Positions 46,973-57,298 of a stretch of 64,000 nt of DNA are shown piece by piece (position 1 is the stretch's first letter; each line of letters begins with the position of its first letter). The DNA is from Pseudolactococcus insecticola. GTDB lineage: Bacteria; Bacillota; Bacilli; Lactobacillales; Streptococcaceae. The stretch covers positions 278,247-342,246 of the forward strand of contig NZ_BLLH01000002.1 of assembly GCF_011170065.1 (NCBI RefSeq), given 5' to 3'. The position numbers were made by a program, and so were the translations under genes. Under the pieces are notes generated by a model. The model made no database searches and had not been told where the DNA came from. It saw nothing but the letters and a program-made list of their open reading frames with translations.

Positions 46973-47010
46973 AAAAAACTAGCTTATATTAGAGTAAGCT
47001 AGTTTTTTTA
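46973..47010 (-). terminator. clpE: clpE terminator
   Basis: Minus-strand AACTAGCTTA-ctctaa-TATAAGCTAGTT-type stem followed by T6. Confidence 0.88.
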
Positions 47011-49314
47011 TCAATCTTCTTTTACTTCAGCATCACTTGCAGCGGAGTTTTCCTCAACTGTTGCAGTGTCATCAAGGGTTTCTGTGACATTGCTAATCAC
47101 GATTTTATCGTCAATCACGTCTGCCACAAGTTCTTTGTGCTCAGGATGTTCAATATAGAAGTCGGCAATAGCATCTTCTATATTGTCTTGAATGGTTCTG
47201 CGAAGTGGACGCGCTCCCATTTTCGGATCATAGCCCAAGTCGACTAATTTTTCCTTGACGGCTTGCGTCACTTCCAGATGAATTTCATTGCGCGCGATTT
47301 GAGCATTAACATCAGCCAACATCAAATCAACAATCTTGAGCAGATTTTCCTTACTCAAAGCCTTGAACTCAATGATACCATCAAAACGGTTCATAAACTC
47401 AGGACTAAAGAAGTCACCGAGCTGACCTAAAACAGAGTTTGTAGTGCCTTCACGTGCTGCACCAAATCCGACATTTGCCTCAACCTTACCAGTCCCAGCG
47501 TTTGACGTCATGATGATAATAGTGTCCTTAAAGCTGATCGTACGGCCCTGTGCATCCGTCAGACGCCCGTCATCAAGGATCTGCAAAAACATGTGCATCA
47601 CATCAGGATGCGCTTTTTCAATCTCGTCAAGCAAGATCAACGAATAAGGATTACGGCGGACTTTTTCAGTCAATTGTCCTGCTTCTTCGTAGCCAACATA
47701 GCCAGGAGGCGCACCGATGAGTTTTGCCACGCTGTGTTTTTCCATATATTCGCTCATGTCAAAGCGAATCATACTTTCTTGGCTACCAAATAGCTCAAGG
47801 GCGAGCTGTTTTGCAAGCTCCGTTTTTCCGACACCAGTCGGACCAACAAACATGAAACTACCGATTGGGCGATTGGCTTTGCCAAGTCCGACGCGGTTAC
47901 GACGCACCGCTTTAGAAATCTTATCAATCGCTTCATCTTGACCAATGACATGACTCTTCAAGTCATCAGCGAGATTGATCAACTGCGTTTGTTCTTTTTC
48001 TTTGAGGTCGCCGACAGGAATTTGCGTCTTCTCTTCGATGATGGCTTCAATGTCTGTTTCAGAAATAATTGGCGTTTCTTCGTCCGTCAGCTCTTGTTTA
48101 GACAACTCACGCAATTTTGCGATTTGATCACGGAAATGCGCCGCCTTTTCAAAATCTTCTGAACGCAAAGCTTCATTTTTAGCGTCTTCTGACGACTGAA
48201 TGCGTTTTGCGATTTCTTGTGGATCGACAAATTTCAAGGTCAGATTTTTCTTAGATCCTGACTCATCTAGCAAGTCAATCGCCTTATCTGGCAAGAAACG
48301 ATCTTGGATATAGCGATTTGACAGGATTGCTGCCTGCTCGATTGCTTCATCGGTATATTTGACGTGATGGTAGTCTTCGTAACGTTTTTGAATCCCTCGC
48401 AAAATAGTAATCGTTTCATCAACAGAAGGCTCATCTACCTTGACAGGCTGCATCCGACGCTCAAGCGCCGCATCTTTTTCGATGATCCGATACTCGTTCA
48501 ATGTCGTTGCACCAACAAGTTGTAGTTCACCGCGAGCAAGTGCAGGTTTCAGGATATTTCCCGCATCCATATTGCCATCGCCGGCAGAACCAGCACCAAC
48601 AATCTCATGAATTTCATCAATGAACAAAATCACATCTTTACGTTCAGAGATTTCTTTCATCAACTTTTGCATCCGCTCTTCAAACTGACCACGAATACCA
48701 GTACCTTGAACAAGGCTGACAACGTCCAAACGAATAACTTCTTTATTTTGTAGTTTTTGTGGCACATCTCCATCAACGATTTTTTGTGCAAGCCCTTCAA
48801 CCACAGCTGTTTTACCAACACCAGGCTCACCAATCAAGACGGGATTATTTTTCGTACGACGGTTGAGAATTTCAATCACACGTGTGATTTCTTGATCACG
48901 GCCAATGACCGGATCAATCTCACCTTTGCGTGCACTTTCAGTGACGTTAAAGCCAAATTCTTCTAGCATACCTTTAGGTTGAGCAGCCCCCGCACGACCA
49001 CGCGGCGGACGATTGCCACCGTTGCCACCACCAGATTGCGTTGGTGGTGTATGATTTGGTCGACCATTTGGTCGGTTGAGATCCCCACTTAATGTCCCAA
49101 AAAGGTCATCAAATGGATTATTTGGTGTATAGTCATTATTATCTGACATATTTTGCGCTCCATTAGCTGAGGCATCGCCAAAAAGATTTTCGCGACCGCC
49201 CGCTTTCATAATCTGATAACAGTTCTGACAGAGATCATTTTGTTGTTTAACACCGTTCACATTCGTATAAAGGTGAATCGTTGCTTCATTTATTTGACAA
49301 TTGTGACAGAGCAT
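47011..49314 (-). CDS. clpE: ATP-dependent Clp protease ATPase subunit ClpE
   Basis: AAA+ unfoldase that works with ClpP in heat stress, 767 aa. ClpE is identified by the N-terminal zinc finger: CHNC at 3-6 and CQNC at 29-32 (Cx2C-22-Cx2C). Then a Gly/Pro/Asn-rich stretch, AAA module 1 ([10 protein letters not shown]), a UVR-like middle region ([19 protein letters not shown]), AAA module 2 ([10 protein letters not shown]) and an acidic tail. The ATG at 49314 is preferred over the GTG at 49323 because AGGAG lies 8 nt before it. CtsR operator upstream. Confidence 0.96.
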   Translation of the reverse strand: MLCHNCQINEATIHLYTNVNGVKQQNDLCQNCYQIMKAGGRENLFGDASANGAQNMSDNNDYTPNNPFDDLFGTLSGDLNRPNGRPNHTPPTQSGGGNGGNRPPRGRAGAAQPKGMLEEFGFNVTESARKGEIDPVIGRDQEITRVIEILNRRTKNNPVLIGEPGVGKTAVVEGLAQKIVDGDVPQKLQNKEVIRLDVVSLVQGTGIRGQFEERMQKLMKEISERKDVILFIDEIHEIVGAGSAGDGNMDAGNILKPALARGELQLVGATTLNEYRIIEKDAALERRMQPVKVDEPSVDETITILRGIQKRYEDYHHVKYTDEAIEQAAILSNRYIQDRFLPDKAIDLLDESGSKKNLTLKFVDPQEIAKRIQSSEDAKNEALRSEDFEKAAHFRDQIAKLRELSKQELTDEETPIISETDIEAIIEEKTQIPVGDLKEKEQTQLINLADDLKSHVIGQDEAIDKISKAVRRNRVGLGKANRPIGSFMFVGPTGVGKTELAKQLALELFGSQESMIRFDMSEYMEKHSVAKLIGAPPGYVGYEEAGQLTEKVRRNPYSLILLDEIEKAHPDVMHMFLQILDDGRLTDAQGRTISFKDTIIIMTSNAGTGKVEANVGFGAAREGTTNSVLGQLGDFFSPEFMNRFDGIIEFKALSKENLLKIVDLMLADVNAQIARNEIHLEVTQAVKEKLVDLGYDPKMGARPLRRTIQDNIEDAIADFYIEHPEHKELVADVIDDKIVISNVTETLDDTATVEENSAASDAEVKED

Positions 49315-49355
49315 AGAAGTCACTCCTTCATTATTTGATAAAAGGTAAAACGGAC

Positions 49356-49410
49356 TTTGACCATTTTTGACCTTTGACTATATTATATGTTTATTGTAAT
49401 ATAATTTCAA
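49356..49410 (-). promoter_or_regulatory. clpE: clpE promoter with CtsR operator (three heptads)
   Basis: Minus-strand TTGAAA (49405-49410), 17-nt spacer, TATAAT (49382-49387). From +1 on: AGTCAAA, GGTCAAA, 3 nt, GGTCAAA (49356-49379), a CtsR site with an extra adjacent heptad. Confidence 0.92.
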
Positions 49411-49445
49411 CTATTTTGCTTATCTGAAAGATATTTCCAGGCAAT

Positions 49446-49471
49446 AAAAAATGCCAACTCAATGGCATTTT
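49446..49471 (-). terminator. Terminator of the msmK-like gene
   Basis: Minus-strand AAAATGCCA-TTGAGT-TGGCATTTT then T-run. Confidence 0.88.
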
Positions 49472-49478
49472 CATCTGC

Positions 49479-50609
49479 TTATTCTGTAATGCGTTTCTCA
49501 GTGTCATAGTCAAAGAAATGACCTTTGTTGACATTAAACGTCAAATCAACATGTTCGCCCGGTTGACGGAAATCACGCGCATCAACTTTTGAGACAAACT
49601 CTGTGTCGCCGATTTTAGAGTAAAGCATGGTTTCAGCACCAAGCAACTCAGAAACAACAACTTCTGCTTTAACATTTTGATCTGGGAAGACGTCTTGAAC
49701 GATACTTTCAGCTGAAATATCCTCAGGACGCAAGCCAAACCAAACTTTTTTCTTATCATAGCCTGCTGCTCTGAGCAATTTGACCTGACCTTCTGGAATC
49801 ATGATGTCAAGACCCGCACCATTTGTCATGCGATCACCATTTACTGTCACTTCAAAGAAATTCATAGCTGGACTACCGATAAATCCTGCGACAAATTTAT
49901 TTGCAGGCTCATTGTAAAGCTCTTTTGGCGCACCGATTTGTTCGATACGTCCTGTTGTGCCATCAGAATTTTTTGTCGCGCTCATGATGACAATACGATC
50001 AGCAAGCGTCATCGCTTCTGTTTGGTCATGGGTAACATAGATTGTTGTTGCCCCAATACGACGGTGAATTTTCGCAATTTCAGCACGCATTGACACACGC
50101 AGTTTGGCATCCAAGTTAGACAAAGGTTCATCCATAAGAAAGACTTTCGCATCACGGACAATGGCACGTCCCATCGCTACACGTTGACGCTGACCACCTG
50201 ACATATCTGCGGGCTTACGGTCAAGCAACTCAGTCAAGCCAAGAATTTCTGCTGCTTCTTCCACGCGTTTTTTTATGTCATCTTTTTTGTATTTGCGCAA
50301 TTTCAGACCAAATGCCATGTTGTCAAATACAGTCATATGTGGATACAAGGCATAGTTTTGGAAAACCATGGCAATGTCACGATCTTTTGGTGCAACGTCA
50401 TTCATCCGCACGCCATCAATCGTAAATTCACCATTTGTGATGTCCTCAAGTCCTGCAATCATGCGTAGCGTCGTTGACTTACCACAGCCTGAAGGGCCAA
50501 CGAATACGATAAATTCTTTGTCTTTGACATCTAAGTTAAAATCTTCCACTGCCTTGATTTTGGCGTTTGGATACACTTTATCAACATGTTCTAGGGCTAA
50601 TGTTGTCAT
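49479..50609 (-). CDS. Sugar ABC transporter ATPase (MsmK/MalK/UgpC type)
   Basis: This 376-residue ATPase has Walker A GPSGCGKSTTLRM, signature SGGQRQRVAMGRA, Walker B FLMDEPLSNLDAKLR, the H-loop YVTHDQTEA, and a C-terminal regulatory TOBE/OB domain from about 245 on. In lactic acid bacteria and streptococci one such lone ATPase energises several carbohydrate importers; here too no permease is adjacent. A cre site overlaps the promoter, so glucose repression is expected. GAGG lies 7-8 nt before the ATG. msmK is the nearest name but is not proven. Confidence 0.9.
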   Translation of the reverse strand: MTTLALEHVDKVYPNAKIKAVEDFNLDVKDKEFIVFVGPSGCGKSTTLRMIAGLEDITNGEFTIDGVRMNDVAPKDRDIAMVFQNYALYPHMTVFDNMAFGLKLRKYKKDDIKKRVEEAAEILGLTELLDRKPADMSGGQRQRVAMGRAIVRDAKVFLMDEPLSNLDAKLRVSMRAEIAKIHRRIGATTIYVTHDQTEAMTLADRIVIMSATKNSDGTTGRIEQIGAPKELYNEPANKFVAGFIGSPAMNFFEVTVNGDRMTNGAGLDIMIPEGQVKLLRAAGYDKKKVWFGLRPEDISAESIVQDVFPDQNVKAEVVVSELLGAETMLYSKIGDTEFVSKVDARDFRQPGEHVDLTFNVNKGHFFDYDTEKRITE

Positions 50610-50644
50610 CTGATAATTCCTCTTTATCTTTATTTGATACCTTT

Positions 50645-50665
50645 ATTATAACGAAAACGCTTTCA
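50645..50665 (-). promoter_or_regulatory. Promoter with cre of the msmK-like gene
   Basis: Minus-strand TGAAAGCGTTTTCG (50652-50665), a near-perfect cre, immediately followed by TATAAT (50645-50650). CcpA would cover the -10/-35 spacer. Confidence 0.75.
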
Positions 50666-50733
50666 TTCAAAAACAGACAAAAAGCACATTGTTTCTATAC
50701 AACATGCCTAGTCTCTTTTATCCTACAGCTATC

Positions 50734-52074
50734 TCAAAAACTTTGACGTTTTGATTTACGCTCCGCACGGCCTTGTGCACGACCTTCAATGCGTTTTTTC
50801 GCTTTCTTTTGCTTGTCAATTTCCCAGCCAATTTTTTTCTTATAAGCTGGTTTGATATGTTTTTTCTTCTTTTTGACAAGCCCAATCATGGTAATGTCAA
50901 GTGCTTCCTTTGATTTTTCCCGTTTATCACGGCGGTCTCGGTCATAGGAATCTACGATTTCACCATTTTTGATGACTTTTGGTGTGAATTTGATGCCGAT
51001 TTTTTCAAGCTCATGAATTGCCGCATCATCAGACGGCTGATAGAGCGTAATCGCTGTCCCAGACATGCCATTTCGCCCAGTTCTTCCAACACGGTGAACG
51101 AAAAATTCCAAGTCTCTAGGAATGGCGTCGTTAATGATATGGCTCACGCCCTCGATGTCAATGCCACGCGCCGCCAAATCAGTCGCAACCACATATTGGT
51201 AGTCGAGATTTTGGACAGCTTTCATGATGCGTTTACGTTCACGTGGTGGTACGCCACCATGGATTTTAGCGGCCTTGATACCGTTATTGACCAAAAAGCG
51301 ATGCAGCTCATCAGCACGTTCCTTGGTATTGGTAAAAATCATGGCAAGGTATGGATTAACCGTTTGTAGTACTTCCAAAATCGCTGCATTATTGCCACGA
51401 CCCTTAGTCGAAATCAACCAGTTATCAATCATATCACTGATAACCGTCTTGGTTGCGATTTTTTCCATGACAGGATTATTGAGATATTTTTTCAAAAATG
51501 GTTGTAGCTTTTGTGGAATAGTCGCTGAAAAAACAAGCATCTGCACTTTTTTGTCAAAGGTGCCAGCGATTTTGTCAACTTCGTTTAAAAATCCCATGTC
51601 TAGTGTCATATCAGCTTCATCGATGACAAAGATATTGGCTGTATAAGTTTTAAGCGCCTGTGCATCAATCAAGTCAAGAATCCGACCGGGCGTTCCGATG
51701 ACAATGTGAGGTTGATTGCCAGATAGTTTTTCAATCTGACGTTTTTTATCTGTGCCACCAACAAAGTTTGTGATACGAATCGTATCATCAAACTTGGTAA
51801 ATGCCATCGCCGCATTATAAATTTGCGTCGCAAGTTCGCGTGACGGCGCTGTAATCACGGCCTGCACACCGTCAATCTGCGTGTCAATCTGCTGAAAAAT
51901 CGGCAGCAAAAATGTATGCGTTTTGCCCGATCCTGTTTTTGATTCACCGACAATATCACGGCCTGATAAAGCAATCGGAATCAGCTTTTCTTGGACTGGT
52001 GTAGCTGTCTTAAACTTGATATTCTCTAACGTCTCGTTAATAAATGGTTTGAAATTAAATTCTGTGAATTGCAT
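50734..52074 (-). CDS. DEAD-box RNA helicase
   Basis: This 446-residue helicase has Q motif FKTATPVQEKLIP, motif I ESKTGSGKTHT, PSRELATQI, motif II VIDEADMTLDMGF, SAT, and HRVGRTGRNGMSG. The Lys/Arg-rich tail (from about 375) suits RNA or ribosome binding. The length and tail fit CshB-type helicases of ribosome assembly and cold adaptation; this subfamily call is tentative. A weak GAGAACACT precedes the ATG; the promoter follows the leuD terminator directly. Confidence 0.9.
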   Translation of the reverse strand: MQFTEFNFKPFINETLENIKFKTATPVQEKLIPIALSGRDIVGESKTGSGKTHTFLLPIFQQIDTQIDGVQAVITAPSRELATQIYNAAMAFTKFDDTIRITNFVGGTDKKRQIEKLSGNQPHIVIGTPGRILDLIDAQALKTYTANIFVIDEADMTLDMGFLNEVDKIAGTFDKKVQMLVFSATIPQKLQPFLKKYLNNPVMEKIATKTVISDMIDNWLISTKGRGNNAAILEVLQTVNPYLAMIFTNTKERADELHRFLVNNGIKAAKIHGGVPPRERKRIMKAVQNLDYQYVVATDLAARGIDIEGVSHIINDAIPRDLEFFVHRVGRTGRNGMSGTAITLYQPSDDAAIHELEKIGIKFTPKVIKNGEIVDSYDRDRRDKREKSKEALDITMIGLVKKKKKHIKPAYKKKIGWEIDKQKKAKKRIEGRAQGRAERKSKRQSF

Positions 52075-52106
52075 AGTGTTCTCGTTTTTCTAGTAGTCGT
52101 CTTTCT

Positions 52107-52112
52107 ATTATA
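52107..52112 (-). promoter_or_regulatory. -10 box of the DEAD-box gene
   Basis: Minus-strand TGT-TATAAT placed right after the leuD terminator T-run. Leader about 30 nt. Confidence 0.6.
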
Positions 52113-52115
52113 ACA

Positions 52116-52145
52116 TAAAAAGCCACTAGCATTTGTGGCTTTTTT
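52116..52145 (-). terminator. leuD terminator (end of leucine operon)
   Basis: Stem AAAAAGCCAC/GTGGCTTTTT with a loop of about 10 nt and T-run. Confidence 0.88.
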
Positions 52146-52185
52146 GATAATCCGATGCGCGTAGCACATTTTGGTTGTTTGAATC

Positions 52186-52776
52186 TCATTGCCAGTAAGC
52201 CGGCCGTTGTTTTTCGTAGGCTGTGATCATGTCCTCATACTGCAGCGTGATACCGATGTCATCAAGACCATTGACCAGTTTACGCTTCCATTCGGCGTCG
52301 ATTTCAAACGTAAACTCCCCTTTTGAGGTTTTGATCACTTGGTTTGGTAAGTCAATCTCGATTGACTCGTCTGGTGATAAGGCTGCCAAGATTTCACGAT
52401 TTTCAAGTGGTTGAACAATTGGCAGAATGCCATTTTTTAGTTCATTGTTGTAGTGAATATCTGAAAATGAACCTGCGATAACCGCACGAAAACCGTAATC
52501 TTTAATCGCCCAAGCAGCATGTTCACGTGACGACCCTGAACCAAAGTTATCCCCAGAAATCAAAATCGTTGCCTGCTGATATTCTGGATGATTTAAAATA
52601 AAATCAGGATTTTCATTTTCACCATCATCCAGATAACGCCACTCAAAAAACATATTTTTTCCAAAGCCTGTTTTATCCGTCGCCTTCAAAAACTGTTTGG
52701 GAATGATCTGGTCTGTATCGATATTATCGTTCATGAGTGGCACTGTTGTGCCTTTATAGACTGTAAATTTATCCAT
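52186..52776 (-). CDS. leuD: 3-isopropylmalate dehydratase small subunit
   Basis: Swivel subunit of isopropylmalate isomerase, 196 aa. Motifs: [14 protein letters not shown] near the start, [17 protein letters not shown] and the short [17 protein letters not shown]. It pairs with LeuC to convert 2- to 3-isopropylmalate. The ATG overlaps the last base of leuC, so expression is coupled. Last gene of the leucine operon. Confidence 0.97.
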   Translation of the reverse strand: MDKFTVYKGTTVPLMNDNIDTDQIIPKQFLKATDKTGFGKNMFFEWRYLDDGENENPDFILNHPEYQQATILISGDNFGSGSSREHAAWAIKDYGFRAVIAGSFSDIHYNNELKNGILPIVQPLENREILAALSPDESIEIDLPNQVIKTSKGEFTFEIDAEWKRKLVNGLDDIGITLQYEDMITAYEKQRPAYWQ

Positions 52777-54149
52777 TATGCAAGCACCTCCCGTGCATCT
52801 ACAAACTTGCCGTTGATTGCAGCGAGCGCTGCCATGGCTGGACTACACAGATGTGTGCGAGCACCGTGACCTTGACGCCCCTCAAAGTTACGATTACTTG
52901 TTGATGCACAATGCACGCCTTCAGGCACGTGGTCAGGGTTCATGCCAAGACACATCGAGCAACCCGGTTCACGCCACTCAAAACCAGCGTCGATAAAAAT
53001 TTTATCTAGGCCAAGCGCTTCAGCTGCTTTTTTGACTGGACGGCTGCCTGGCACGACAATGGCTGTCAGTTTGTCAGAAATCTTGTGACCTTTGACAATT
53101 TCAGCAGCGAGTTCAAGATCGCTCAGACGCGCATTAGTACACGAACCAATGAAAACATAGCCTAGGTCAATATCTTCAGGCTTACCACCAGGTTGTAAGT
53201 CCATGTATTTGTAAGCACGTTCATCATTGAAATCTTTGATTTCTGGGAAGTTTTCTGTAAACTCAATGCCCATCTCAGGGTTGGTCCCCCAAGTGACCAT
53301 TGGTGCGAGTTCTGACACGTCGATTGTGATGACTTTATCATAGACAGCATCCGCGTCTGACGGCAGTGTTTCCCAGTCAGCAATAGCTGCTGCCATATCT
53401 TTTGGTGCAAATTCGCGGCCATTGACATAGTCATATGTTTTTTGGTCAGGATTCATCAGACCCATTTTTGAGCCAAATTCGATTGCCATGTTACAGATGG
53501 TCATGCGTTCTTCCATCTCAAGATTTGCGATGGCTTCGCCTGTAAACTCAACCGCATAGCCAACACCCGCATCAACGCCATACCTAGCAATCAGTGCTAA
53601 AATAAAGTCTTTTGAGTAGACCCCTTTAGCAGGTTTTCCGATGAACTCGACTTTCATTTGTTTAGGTTTAACTTGCCAAAGGGTTTGTGTTGCAAAAACG
53701 TGTTCAACCTCGCTCGTACCAATCCCAAAGGCAATTGCCCCAAAAGCACCATGCGTTGCCGTGTGAGAATCCCCACAAACAACGACTTTACCTGGCTGTG
53801 AATTTCCCGTTTCAGGGCCAACCATGTGGACAATGCCTTGACGGGCAGAGCCATGCGTGGCAGCATCAATGCCAAATTCTTTGACATTGCGCGCAAGTGT
53901 ATCAATCTGATTTTTAGAAATCAAATCTGAAATGTTGAAAATATCAACAGTTGGTACATTGTGGTCTGTCGTGCCAAATGTTAAATCTGGGCGACGTACC
54001 TTACGTCCGGTTTCACGTAAACCTTGAAAAGCTTGAGGGCTGGTTACCTCATGAATCATGTGGAAGTCCACATAAAGCAGTTGTGGCTCGCCTGCTTCGC
54101 CTGTAATGACGTGACGATCCCAAAGCTTATCAAAAATTGTTTGTCCCAT
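52776..54149 (-). CDS. leuC: 3-isopropylmalate dehydratase large subunit
   Basis: Aconitase-family catalytic subunit that binds a 4Fe-4S cluster, 457 aa. Cluster cysteines are seen in [12 protein letters not shown] and GCSMCLGMN; other blocks are [13 protein letters not shown] and [10 protein letters not shown]. It works with LeuD. GAAC/AAGAA ribosome site upstream of ATG at 54149; 40 nt after the DUF1294 gene. Confidence 0.97.
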   Translation of the reverse strand: MGQTIFDKLWDRHVITGEAGEPQLLYVDFHMIHEVTSPQAFQGLRETGRKVRRPDLTFGTTDHNVPTVDIFNISDLISKNQIDTLARNVKEFGIDAATHGSARQGIVHMVGPETGNSQPGKVVVCGDSHTATHGAFGAIAFGIGTSEVEHVFATQTLWQVKPKQMKVEFIGKPAKGVYSKDFILALIARYGVDAGVGYAVEFTGEAIANLEMEERMTICNMAIEFGSKMGLMNPDQKTYDYVNGREFAPKDMAAAIADWETLPSDADAVYDKVITIDVSELAPMVTWGTNPEMGIEFTENFPEIKDFNDERAYKYMDLQPGGKPEDIDLGYVFIGSCTNARLSDLELAAEIVKGHKISDKLTAIVVPGSRPVKKAAEALGLDKIFIDAGFEWREPGCSMCLGMNPDHVPEGVHCASTSNRNFEGRQGHGARTHLCSPAMAALAAINGKFVDAREVLA

Positions 54150-54189
54150 AAAGTTCTTCTTTCTATCTTCTATTTTTATTTGACCTAAT

Positions 54190-54462
54190 TTAAGTCAAAT
54201 TTCTGATAATTGCAACTATTGCAACACAATCTATTATAACACCAATCCACCAAATTATCTGAAAATATACTTTTCGAGTTTTATGATGAAACACATGACC
54301 TGCCAAAAGTGCCCCAATGCCACCAAATAAGACGGCTGATAGCAATAATGTCTTTTCACTAATACGCCAAAGGCCACGCTTGGCACGCCGTTTATCTTCA
54401 CCATAAATGACAAAAACAACTAGATTCCAGATGACGAGGATGGCAAATAACCCCATCATCAT
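54190..54462 (-). CDS. DUF1294 small membrane protein within the leucine operon
   Basis: This 90-residue protein has about three hydrophobic helices, at the N-terminus, centre and C-terminus, and the family pattern [28 protein letters not shown] and [11 protein letters not shown] that I recall as DUF1294. Its ATG overlaps the leuB stop codon by 4 nt, so it is co-translated with leuB. A role in leucine synthesis is not expected from the family; its place in the operon may be incidental. I recall a small open frame at the same place in L. lactis leu operons. Function unknown. Confidence 0.8.
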   Translation of the reverse strand: MMMGLFAILVIWNLVVFVIYGEDKRRAKRGLWRISEKTLLLSAVLFGGIGALLAGHVFHHKTRKVYFQIIWWIGVIIDCVAIVAIIRNLT

Positions 54463-55496
54463 AGATTACTGATAATAGCTGCTGTCATTTCTGACAGGCT
54501 TGCTGTGCCACCCAAATCTTTCGTCAGAACACCGTCAAGTAAGGTTTTATTAACCGCATTTTCGATAAACTGAGCTCCTGCTGTTTCATCAAAACTTTCA
54601 CGCAACATCATGGCAACTGATAAAATCATCGAGATTGGGTTTGCAATGCCTAAGCCTGCAATATCAGGCGCTGAGCCGTGAATCGGTTCATAAAGGCTAG
54701 GCCCATTTGCAGCATGAGAGGCAGACGGCATGACGCCCAAAGTTCCAGGCAAAACACTTGATTCGTCAGACAAGATGTCACCAAACAGGTTTTCAGTCAC
54801 AATCACGTCAAAGTCGCTCGGATTCGTGATCATCTTCATAGCAAGGCTGTCAACAAGTGCGTGTTCAAGCGTCACATCAGGATAACTTTTGGCTACATCT
54901 TCAGCGACAATACGCCAAAGTTTCGAAGTTGCAAGCACATTTTGCTTGTCAACAGAGGTGACTTTTTTACCACGTCCACGTGCAATCTCAAAGGAAATTT
55001 TGATAATGCGCTCGATTTCTTCATAGCTATAATCATTGACATCACGCGCATCACGCGCGTTCAGCGTGTGCTCGCCAAAGTAAATGCCACCTGTCAACTC
55101 ACGCACCACGACAAAGTCAACACCTTCGATAATCTCAGGTTTGAGTGGCGAAAGATGCTTGAGCGCATCGAAAATTTGCACAGGGCGGATATTAGCAAAC
55201 AAGCCCAGCTCTTTTCTGAGGGCAAGTAAGCCCTGTTCTGGTCGAACAGCCGCATCGTTGTATTTGGGTCCACCAATCGCTGCAAGTAAGATGGCATCTG
55301 CGTTTTTAGCAGCATTTAACGTACTTTCAGGCAATGGATGATTTTCCGCATCAATGGCTGCGCCTCCGAAATTTTTCGCTTCAATTTCGTAGTCAAAATT
55401 GATTTTCGGTGCAACTGCAGCAAGCACGTCAAGGCCTGCTGCCATGATCTCAGGACCAATCCCGTCACCTGCAAGTGTTACTATTTTTTTCGTCAT
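54459..55496 (-). CDS. leuB: 3-isopropylmalate dehydrogenase
   Basis: NAD-dependent oxidative decarboxylase, 345 aa. Motifs: AGDGIGPEIM at the N-terminus, VVRELTGGIYFGE, SVDKQNVLATSKLWR and the later EPIHGSAPDIAGLGIANP (NAD site). Third step of leucine synthesis. It starts 30 nt after leuA. Confidence 0.97.
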   Translation of the reverse strand: MTKKIVTLAGDGIGPEIMAAGLDVLAAVAPKINFDYEIEAKNFGGAAIDAENHPLPESTLNAAKNADAILLAAIGGPKYNDAAVRPEQGLLALRKELGLFANIRPVQIFDALKHLSPLKPEIIEGVDFVVVRELTGGIYFGEHTLNARDARDVNDYSYEEIERIIKISFEIARGRGKKVTSVDKQNVLATSKLWRIVAEDVAKSYPDVTLEHALVDSLAMKMITNPSDFDVIVTENLFGDILSDESSVLPGTLGVMPSASHAANGPSLYEPIHGSAPDIAGLGIANPISMILSVAMMLRESFDETAGAQFIENAVNKTLLDGVLTKDLGGTASLSEMTAAIISNL

Positions 55497-55526
55497 AATC
55501 GTCTTTCTATTTACTTAAACTTTGTC

Positions 55527-57083
55527 TTAAATCGTGTCTTTTTCAGAAATTTTCTTCGTGATGATACCCGCATTTTCACGTTGCACCAAAGTATTTGCGT
55601 TTGAGTAGGCGATAGCACTCGCGCGCAATACGTCAAAGTCAAGGCCACTCGCATTGAAAATGGTACCTGTGTCCACATTTTCAACCGTCACATGCACTTC
55701 TGCTTGGGCATCAATCCCGTCTGTCACCGCAACAATGGTATAGCTTTCAAGTTTAACCGTTTGATTAAAGAACTTGTCAATCGCGTTAAACGCCGCTTCC
55801 ACTGAACCACTACCATTTGCAATCGTTTCGATACTTTCATTGTCAACATTGCGCATGGCCACTGTCACAGTTTGCGTGCCATCAAGGTTTGACGCAATCG
55901 TCAAGGTATCAAATTGGAAGCCTTCGTGATTTTCAACGGTTGTCCCAGCAACCAGCGCCCGAATATCTGTATCTGTGATCTCGTGCTTTTTATCAGCCAG
56001 GATTTTAAACTTAGCAAAAAGATCTTGGACTTCTGAGTCTGTCACCTCAATGTCAAGCTCATGCAGTTTTTCAACAAAGGCATGGCGACCTGAAAGTTTC
56101 CCAAGTGGCAGTGAATTTTTCTTGACCCCAACCATTTCTGGTGTGATGATTTCATAGGTTTCAGGATTTTTAAGCACGCCATCCTGGTGAATACCTGACT
56201 CATGTGCAAAAGCATTGCCACCGACAACCGCCTTGTTTTTAGGCACTGGTATGCCTGAAAAACGTGATACGAGTTCTGACGTTGTAAAGGTTTCGTTTAA
56301 CACAATGTCTGACGTTGCTTGATAATAGTCTTTACGGATCTCAAGCGCCACTGCGACCTCTTCGAGTGCGACATTTCCCGCACGTTCGCCGATACCATTA
56401 ATCGTGCCTTCAATACGTCCTGCGCCACCTTTGATGGCTGCAAGTGTATTTGCCGTCGCCATGCCCAAGTCATCATGACAATGCGGGCTGAAAATAATCT
56501 CACGATCAGATGTCACATTTTCAATCAAAAATTTGAATGTCTCATAGTATTCTGACGGGGTTGTGAAACCGACTGTATCAGGAATATTGATATAGGTCGC
56601 ACCCGCATCAACTGCTGTTTGCACAGCCCTGAGCAAGAAATCTTTTTCTGTCCGCGTCGCATCTTCTGGCGAAAACTCGACCACATCAAACAGTGATTTG
56701 GCATAGCTAACGTGCTCTGTGATTGAGGCAATCACTTCGTCTGGTGTTTTTTTCAGTTTATAAGTCATGTGGACAGGACTTGTCGCGATAAAAACGTGAA
56801 CTTGTGGAAATTTCGCGTCTTTAAGCGCTTCATAGGCTGCGTCAATGTCGGATTTGACCGCACGTGCAAGGCCAGTGACAGCTGTTTTTGTCAGCGTCTT
56901 AGCGATCTGTTGAACCGCTTCAAATGAATCTGGACTCGCTGCTGGAAAGCCAGCTTCAATGGCTGAAATACCCCATTTTTCAAGCTGTTTTGCAATGGCA
57001 ACTTTTTCTTTAACAGAAAAGTTGACCCCAGGTGTTTGTTCACCATCACGAAGACTGGTGTCTAGAAATTCGATTTTACGCAT
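55527..57083 (-). CDS. leuA: 2-isopropylmalate synthase
   Basis: Condenses acetyl-CoA with 2-oxoisovalerate, the first committed step to leucine. 518 aa: TIM barrel with FLDTSLRDGEQTPGVNFS (catalytic and metal site), FSPHCHDDLGMA (metal His), NGIGERAGN, and HESGIHQDG in the linker, then a C-terminal regulatory LeuA-dimer domain (from about 390) where leucine feedback acts. AGGAG lies 8 nt before the ATG. First gene of the leuA-leuB-DUF1294-leuC-leuD operon, behind a long attenuator leader. Confidence 0.98.
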   Translation of the reverse strand: MRKIEFLDTSLRDGEQTPGVNFSVKEKVAIAKQLEKWGISAIEAGFPAASPDSFEAVQQIAKTLTKTAVTGLARAVKSDIDAAYEALKDAKFPQVHVFIATSPVHMTYKLKKTPDEVIASITEHVSYAKSLFDVVEFSPEDATRTEKDFLLRAVQTAVDAGATYINIPDTVGFTTPSEYYETFKFLIENVTSDREIIFSPHCHDDLGMATANTLAAIKGGAGRIEGTINGIGERAGNVALEEVAVALEIRKDYYQATSDIVLNETFTTSELVSRFSGIPVPKNKAVVGGNAFAHESGIHQDGVLKNPETYEIITPEMVGVKKNSLPLGKLSGRHAFVEKLHELDIEVTDSEVQDLFAKFKILADKKHEITDTDIRALVAGTTVENHEGFQFDTLTIASNLDGTQTVTVAMRNVDNESIETIANGSGSVEAAFNAIDKFFNQTVKLESYTIVAVTDGIDAQAEVHVTVENVDTGTIFNASGLDFDVLRASAIAYSNANTLVQRENAGIITKKISEKDTI

Positions 57084-57123
57084 AGCATATTCTCCTTATT
57101 TTTGGGAAAGGTATAAAATTATA

Positions 57124-57169
57124 AAAGAAAAACGCCCCATCAAAGTGCGGGACGCAAGTCTTTTGTCCC
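57124..57169 (-). terminator. Attenuator of the leucine operon (terminator and competing hairpin)
   Basis: Minus-strand CGTCCC-10nt-GGGGCG then T5 (57124-57154) is an intrinsic terminator. The same GTCCC can instead pair with GGGAC upstream (57149-57169), giving two exclusive structures. Confidence 0.75.
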
Positions 57170-57170
57170 A

Positions 57171-57275
57171 CTAGATGACTGAACGCCAAACAGGACACGT
57201 ACAATTAAGGATAAACCTTAAAACGTGTCCTTCATCAACAATCGCAATGTTTTGTTTGACTGTGTCATCTTTCAA
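57171..57275 (-). CDS. Candidate leucine leader peptide, 34 codons
   Basis: It starts with TTG at 57275 with AAAGG 5 nt upstream and ends with a TAG at 57171-57173, just 2 nt before the GGGAC antiterminator arm. The product has 11 Val/Ile/Leu among 34 residues, including VLRFIL, echoing leader peptides of branched-chain operons. A ribosome at the stop would mask GGGAC and favour termination; stalling upstream would leave it free. It overlaps the other leader frame at 57218-57268. Which of the two is translated is not known. Confidence 0.45.
   Translation of the reverse strand: MKDDTVKQNIAIVDEGHVLRFILNCTCPVWRSVI
57218..57268 (-). CDS. Alternative leucine leader peptide, 16 codons
   Basis: ATG at 57268, product MTQSNKTLRLLMKDTF with three Leu, all TTG, in LRLL. 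Its ribosome site (AAAGG) is 12 nt away, longer than ideal. It ends at the 5' part of a strong stem (AGGACACGT 57223-57231 with ACGTGTCCT 57192-57200), where a stalled ribosome would prevent pairing. It overlaps the 34-codon candidate in another frame. Confidence 0.45.
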   Translation of the reverse strand: MTQSNKTLRLLMKDTF

Positions 57276-57298
57276 TGGAACCTTTCTTATTTTATTAC

